Positions 61,601-64,000 of a stretch of 64,000 bases of DNA are shown here, one piece after another (position 1 is the first letter of the stretch; every line of letters starts with the position of its first letter). This stretch comes from Amyelois transitella. Taxonomy: Eukaryota; Arthropoda; Insecta; Lepidoptera; Pyralidae. Position numbers and translations under genes: made by a program. The notes under the pieces are model-generated. The model was not told the origin of the DNA, ran no database searches, and saw only the letters and a program-made list of their open reading frames with translations. The stretch covers positions 806,001 to 870,000 of the forward strand of contig NC_083531.1 in assembly GCF_032362555.1 (NCBI RefSeq). The letters are read 5' to 3'.

Positions 61601-63392
61601 AGTTCCTGTCAATAAATACCTATATTATCTCTTATCATCATGTTGTAGACGGTAAAATTATCAACAATGGCGCAATGCGAAGACCCGGGACACGCGTCTC
61701 ACGCTCTGATGATGCTCTTGCGCATCCTGGGCATACCGATGATGTCTAACAGATACGACCGGGACAACTACCTCAAAATTAATTGGAAGAACGTGCAAAA
61801 AGGTCAGTTCTGGAAGATTTCATTGCTCAGTTTTTTATTTACTGTAGAATAACTAACCATTTCTCAGTAAATATGGCTTTATTCAATAAAATTATACAGT
61901 ATGACTTTGAGCATGTGACAGAAATGAAATGTTCCTTTTATGAGCTTGTTTGTTTGAACGCGCTTATCTCAGGAAGTACTGGTTCGGATTGAAAAATTCT
62001 TTTTGCGTTGAATAGACCATTTATCGAGGAAGGCTTTAGGCTATATAACATCACGCTGCAACTATAAGGAGCAAATAAATAATGGAAAATGTGAAAAAAA
62101 ACGGGGAAAATTATTCATCCTTCAATGATGCCCAAAATAACTTTTCCACGCGGACGAAGTATGTGAGAATGACGCTTTCTAAGATACTAACGGGCTAGAA
62201 ATGAAGTGGTTTCACCACTCCAACTTCCAAAATCCTCGTCCTTTGTGCAGTGCCAATTTCTAACCGACACCATCTCTTCCAGGCCAGGAATTGTATCTGG
62301 AGAAGGCTCCCAAAGAGGCGTGGCTTAAGAATATACCCTATGACTTCACAAGCGCATCTCACGCGCCTGCCACTTTTTTGTGTCCTGGGTGTCTGACCAC
62401 GTACACTGTTGAGCCTATACAGGTATAATTACAACACTTTTCAACCTAGAAAGTAGAACATACATACATATTGTCACGTTTACATCCCTTGCGGGGTAGA
62501 CAGAGCCAACAGTCTTGAAAAGACTGATTGGCCACATTCAGCTATTTGGCTTAAAGATAGAATTGAGATTCAATTAGTGACAGGTTGCTAGACCATCGCC
62601 TAAAAAAAGAATCCCAAGTTTGTAATTCTATCCCTTAGTCCACAAAACCATGGCAACCGTTGCTATGGCATATACCTACCAAGAAGGTTTCCTACAAAGA
62701 AAACTCCATGAACAAAATCCAAAAGCAAATCCAAGTTGCGGCCGTATACTTTGCTTGACCAAATTCATTACAATTTCAGGACCACCTCTGGCACCGAACC
62801 TTGACCATGGGCCGAACTAGCCGCCTCTCCGCCGACGACATCAAACTGATCTCCACAGTGTACACAGAGCAGTGCCAAGCGAGAGTACTGCCGATGCCAA
62901 ACAGAGCAGTGAAGCTGGAAGATTATGGTCAGTCTTCATACTACAGTAGAATCCCGATTATCCGAATCAATTTAACCAGTGGTGATTCGAAAATCCGGAT
63001 AATAGATTTCATAGTCAAATCAGACAATATTTGTCAAATCAGACCACTCCATCTCGTTCCCATGGATGTCGTAAAAGGCGACTAAAGGATAGGTTTACTA
63101 ACTTGAGATTGTTCTTTTAGCAACCTGTCACTATTTGAATCTCAGTGCCAAACAGCTGAACGTGGCATATCAGTCTTCTCAAGACTCTTGGCGCTGTCTA
63201 CCCCGCAAGGAGTAAAGACGTGATTATGTTATATGTCCTGGATATGAAATCAAAGAACCACCGGTGGCGAGTAATAAAGAGGATCTGATTTAATTTACAG
63301 AATTATCACTTTTTCTTTTAATGGCAGGTGAAGTTAACGCGCGGGGTGCCCAAGTTTTTGAGGAAGAAAATAATAATGGTGCTGGAAACACT
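52631..63392 (+). CDS. Secreted protein with two astacin-like domains, catalytically dead (11 exons seen, 3' incomplete)
   Basis: Exons 52631-52733, 55024-55208, 56233-56320, 56740-56786, 57648-57764, 58740-58845, 60730-60902, 61649-61802, 62283-62422, 62780-62927 and 63328-63392; all GT-AG, phases agree, 442 residues so far and still open. A hydrophobic signal peptide (MYFIAFILFLYFDNTYC) is followed by LWAKGIVHYSLN and ALQKIE-like HTLQKIQNEICLKF: astacin (M12A) domain 1, degenerate. Domain 2: KVWPLGLVIYKINSSLRG, AAMRTIELDTCVMF, CEDPGHASH (283-291), RYDRDNYLKINWKNVQKGQ, IPYDF, MGRTSRLSADDIKLISTVY. The zinc motif HExxHxxGxxH reads HALMMLLRILGIPM here, so the catalytic Glu and at least two His ligands are absent; the Met-turn SxMHY is SASHA. 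Astacins are secreted zinc endopeptidases; this one is inferred to be a non-enzymatic relative. The exon 1 donor (G|GTCTGT) is the weakest junction. Confidence 0.82.
52769..52964 (+). repeat. LINE 3' end (family C)
   Basis: TCTTGATCAAATTAAGGACG to GAGGCGTGATTTTATG and (TATG)n, starting about 35 bases after exon 1 of the astacin-like gene. Confidence 0.74.
53008..53262 (-). repeat. Family A copy, full length
   Basis: CATATCATCACGTCTATATC to GGTGCCGGGAACCACAAGGC. Confidence 0.75.
53351..54010 (-). mobile_element. Helitron (family D), complete, 660 bp
   Basis: Read on the minus strand: 5' TCTATACTAATATTATAAAG, 3' hairpin CGCGGACGAAGTCGCG, then GGCACAGCTAG. The flanking bases are A and T on that strand, the canonical Helitron insertion context. 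The longest family D copy here, with extra internal sequence but no Rep/helicase frame. Confidence 0.85.
54140..54195 (-). repeat. Family E fragment
   Basis: AAAGCGCCAGTGCAAAAGAA, then GCGGTAACATACTGCACTGC and TATTTTCTTC. Confidence 0.5.
54300..54600 (+). repeat. 5S rRNA-derived relic or SINE fused to a family F-like piece
   Basis: 54471-54515 resembles the internal promoter half of 5S rRNA: TTAAGCA, then exactly 18 bases, then ACTTGGATGGGTGACCGC, the same spacing as in animal 5S genes. The left flank (CGCATCCCGGGCTCCTCTC) resembles family F. The remaining 5S stem sequences were not recognised, so this is not a working 5S gene; a 5S-derived SINE (SINE3 type) is more likely. Confidence 0.65.
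54678..54935 (+). repeat. Family A copy, full length
   Basis: TGCCGTGTGGTTCCCGGC to GACGTGACCATATGTATG, 90 bases before exon 2 of the astacin-like gene. Confidence 0.78.
55217..55398 (+). repeat. LINE 3' end (family C)
   Basis: ATCAAATTGAGAACGTCC to GGCGTGATTGTATGTATG, starting 8 bases after an exon donor of the astacin-like gene. Two family A tail fragments follow at 55415-55545 and 55557-55625. Confidence 0.7.
56035..56182 (-). repeat. Family A, 3' truncated
   Basis: GACTGACAGGTTGCTAGCC to GGTGCCGGGAACCACAATGC. Confidence 0.68.
56382..56705 (-). repeat. Family A copy with internal rearrangement
   Basis: Starts with CACATACATACATATAAACAC, restarts at CATACATACGTATAGGCACG, and ends GGTACCGTGAAACACAC; a short inverted segment (CAAATCTCAATTCTATC) sits in the middle. 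Confidence 0.62.
57071..57222 (+). repeat. 38-bp tandem repeat, four copies
   Basis: Units start GTCTGACCTCCGTGACCTTG at 57071, 57109, 57147 and 57185; the last is slightly diverged. Intronic in the astacin-like gene. Confidence 0.88.
57339..57597 (+). mobile_element. tRNA-derived SINE (family B)
   Basis: CGGCCCCTGTGGCGCAGCGG and GGTTCGAATCCCGGCC to AATTTGTCCCGTATAAT, with an internal ~28-base duplication near TATCTTTGAGTTA. Confidence 0.86.
57815..57990 (-). repeat. Family A fragment, diverged
   Basis: CATACATACCTACTTACAT and ATCTCTTGCCGGGTAGACAG to GTGCTAGCCCGTCGCC. Confidence 0.62.
58043..58303 (-). repeat. Family A copy, full length
   Basis: (CATA)n, CATCACGTCTATATCCC to GGTGCCGGGAACCACACGGC. 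One of the closest copies to the consensus. Confidence 0.8.
58418..58484. repeat. 67-bp perfect palindrome
   Basis: Two 33-base arms, 58418-58450 and 58452-58484, around a single G. The arm starts AACCGTTCATAATGGTCAAG. Lies in a family F-like remnant (GAATCGCTTCGTGTAAAA) in an intron. Confidence 0.88.
58563..58690 (+). repeat. Family A, 5' truncated
   Basis: CAACCTGTCACTATTTG to GATATAGACGTGATTATATG, about 50 bases before exon 6 of the astacin-like gene. Confidence 0.7.
59576..60420. mobile_element. hAT-like non-autonomous element, 845 bp
   Basis: Terminal inverted repeats CAGAGCCGGATTAACC and GGTTAATCCGGCTC, flanked by AACGAT on both sides (59570-59575 and 60421-60426). The inner GGGCCTGTAGGCA and TGGGCCCCTAGGCAGTTGCC are also partly complementary. 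CAGnGCCGGATTAACC ends occur in insect hAT-type MITEs; the 6-base duplication seen is shorter than the usual 8. No transposase. Confidence 0.72.
60427..60562 (+). repeat. Family A, 5' truncated
   Basis: GCGCTAGCAACCTGCCACTA to GATATAGACGTGATTATATG. The hAT-like element ends exactly where this fragment begins, so it probably landed inside this copy. Confidence 0.68.
60647..60712 (+). pseudogene. Partial duplicate of exon 6 of the astacin-like gene
   Basis: Repeats the acceptor and first ~50 bases of exon 6 (58740 on): GAAAGCGACGACGTGGATTC, then SSKNWEYY, with a few third-position changes, and stops before the KVWPLG part. It abuts the acceptor of exon 7 (60730). Inclusion would shift the exon 7 frame and reach a stop, so it is taken as a non-functional duplicate. 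Confidence 0.78.
60925..61260. other. Intronic LINE-tail-like and AT-rich sequence
   Basis: AATACTTTATTTGC at 60936 and TGCGGTACAATTATAGG look like the complement of a LINE 3' end. No coding signal. Confidence 0.4.
61308..61420 (+). repeat. Family A, 3' truncated
   Basis: GTGCCGTGTCGTTCCCGGC to GGCTTATAAACTTG. Confidence 0.68.
61945..62160 (+). repeat. Helitron D fragment
   Basis: TGTTTGAACGCGCTTATCTC to TTCCACGCGGACGAAGT; both termini are missing. Confidence 0.65.
62460..62640 (-). repeat. Family A, 5' truncated
   Basis: CATACATATTGTCACG to TCTATCCCTTAGTCC. Confidence 0.7.
63035..63235 (+). repeat. Family A copy, partial
   Basis: AGACCACTCCATCTCG to GAGTAAAGACGTGATTATG. Confidence 0.7.
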
Positions 63393-64000
63393 GTAAGTCT
63401 GTTTTGAGCATATAGTTTTGATTTAATTATAACTGTATTAGTAATAGGTACTGATTCGCCAGTACGATTATACTTAAGTTAGATGTATATCTAAAACTTA
63501 GTTGTGGTTCACTTAATTGCTCTATAAAAGTCTTACCTATTGCTAATGAAATTTTACAGCGATTCATAAATTTAATGTAAATTTCAAAAGATGAATTCGA
63601 TAAACTGCTAATCGAGAAAGCATAGTGTTGACAGTTAAAAAAAAGAAAATAAAAACCTTACCTAGCTACCTACCTATAAACAATCTAGGTATAAAAATAT
63701 TCCCATTTTTATATTCCCATTCTTATATTTCCCAGGAGATCTCCATTTCACATAATAGGATTAACTACTTTTTACTTTTAACTACCTATTTAGCGGGAGC
63801 GATGATTCGGCTCGACCGCCACCAAACGGAAGATCTTCCGCGAGGCTGGTGTTATCCTGTTTTTATCCTTTAAGACGCTCAGCCTAAACCTGAATCTAGA
63901 GATTGAAATATTCCATGTAGGTTATATAAGTACGGGTGCATTAAAAAAAGATTTCTCGAAATTTTCGCGGGAACAGAATTTGACGATATTTTTTTTAAGC
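63393..64000. other. Right edge: intron or 3' region of the astacin-like gene
   Basis: No further exon was recognised. 63790-63850 is the reverse complement of the repeat at 38990-39055. Confidence 0.45.

Overview
This is a eukaryotic nuclear window, almost certainly from a moth or butterfly (Lepidoptera). The evidence is four intron-containing insect-type genes whose exons join with matching phases at consensus splice sites, and very dense short interspersed repeats with (TATG)n tails, tRNA-like SINEs, Helitrons and TTAA-flanked elements in nearly every intron. Homology calls come from recognising protein motifs by eye; no database search was run.

Layout. 1-3112: 3' part of a Jockey-like non-LTR retrotransposon (endonuclease-RT ORF open, poly(A) tail), inserted into the 5' LTR of a Ty3/Gypsy element (3113-7498) with open gag and pol. 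7499-9700: AT-rich sequence and putative promoter. 9731-17450 (+): COQ2 (4-hydroxybenzoate polyprenyltransferase of coenzyme Q synthesis), six exons, 390 aa. 17451-21970: COQ2 3' flank and repeats. 21974-44799 (-): a GTPBP2-type translational GTPase in 18 coding exons, about 846 aa. 44800-48753: intergenic, probably a shared promoter zone. 48754-51002 (+): RNase H2 subunit C, four exons, 134 aa. 52631-63392 and beyond (+): a secreted protein with two astacin-like domains, the second of which (and apparently the first) has lost the zinc-binding motif; 11 exons are visible and the gene runs off the window or has undetected exons.

The most unusual structure lies in GTPBP2. Two separate exons carry tandem amplifications of their own 3' end together with the 5' splice site and a short piece of the following intron: six 153-bp units at coding exon 8 and twenty 111-bp units at coding exon 13. 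Both unit lengths are multiples of three and neither has an in-frame stop, so each array presents a ladder of in-frame 5' splice sites. The astacin-like gene also contains a partial exon duplicate.

The repeat landscape is dominated by a ~260-bp element here called family A (about 40 copies or fragments). Its 3' end resembles that of a LINE tail here called family C, suggesting a SINE/LINE partnership. Other families: B (tRNA-derived SINE), D (Helitrons, 5'-TC to CTAG-3'), E and F (unnamed interspersed repeats), G (a second LINE 3' end), one piggyBac-like and one hAT-like non-autonomous element, a foldback element and a 5S-rRNA-like relic. The genes are unrelated in function; they share a neighbourhood, not a pathway.
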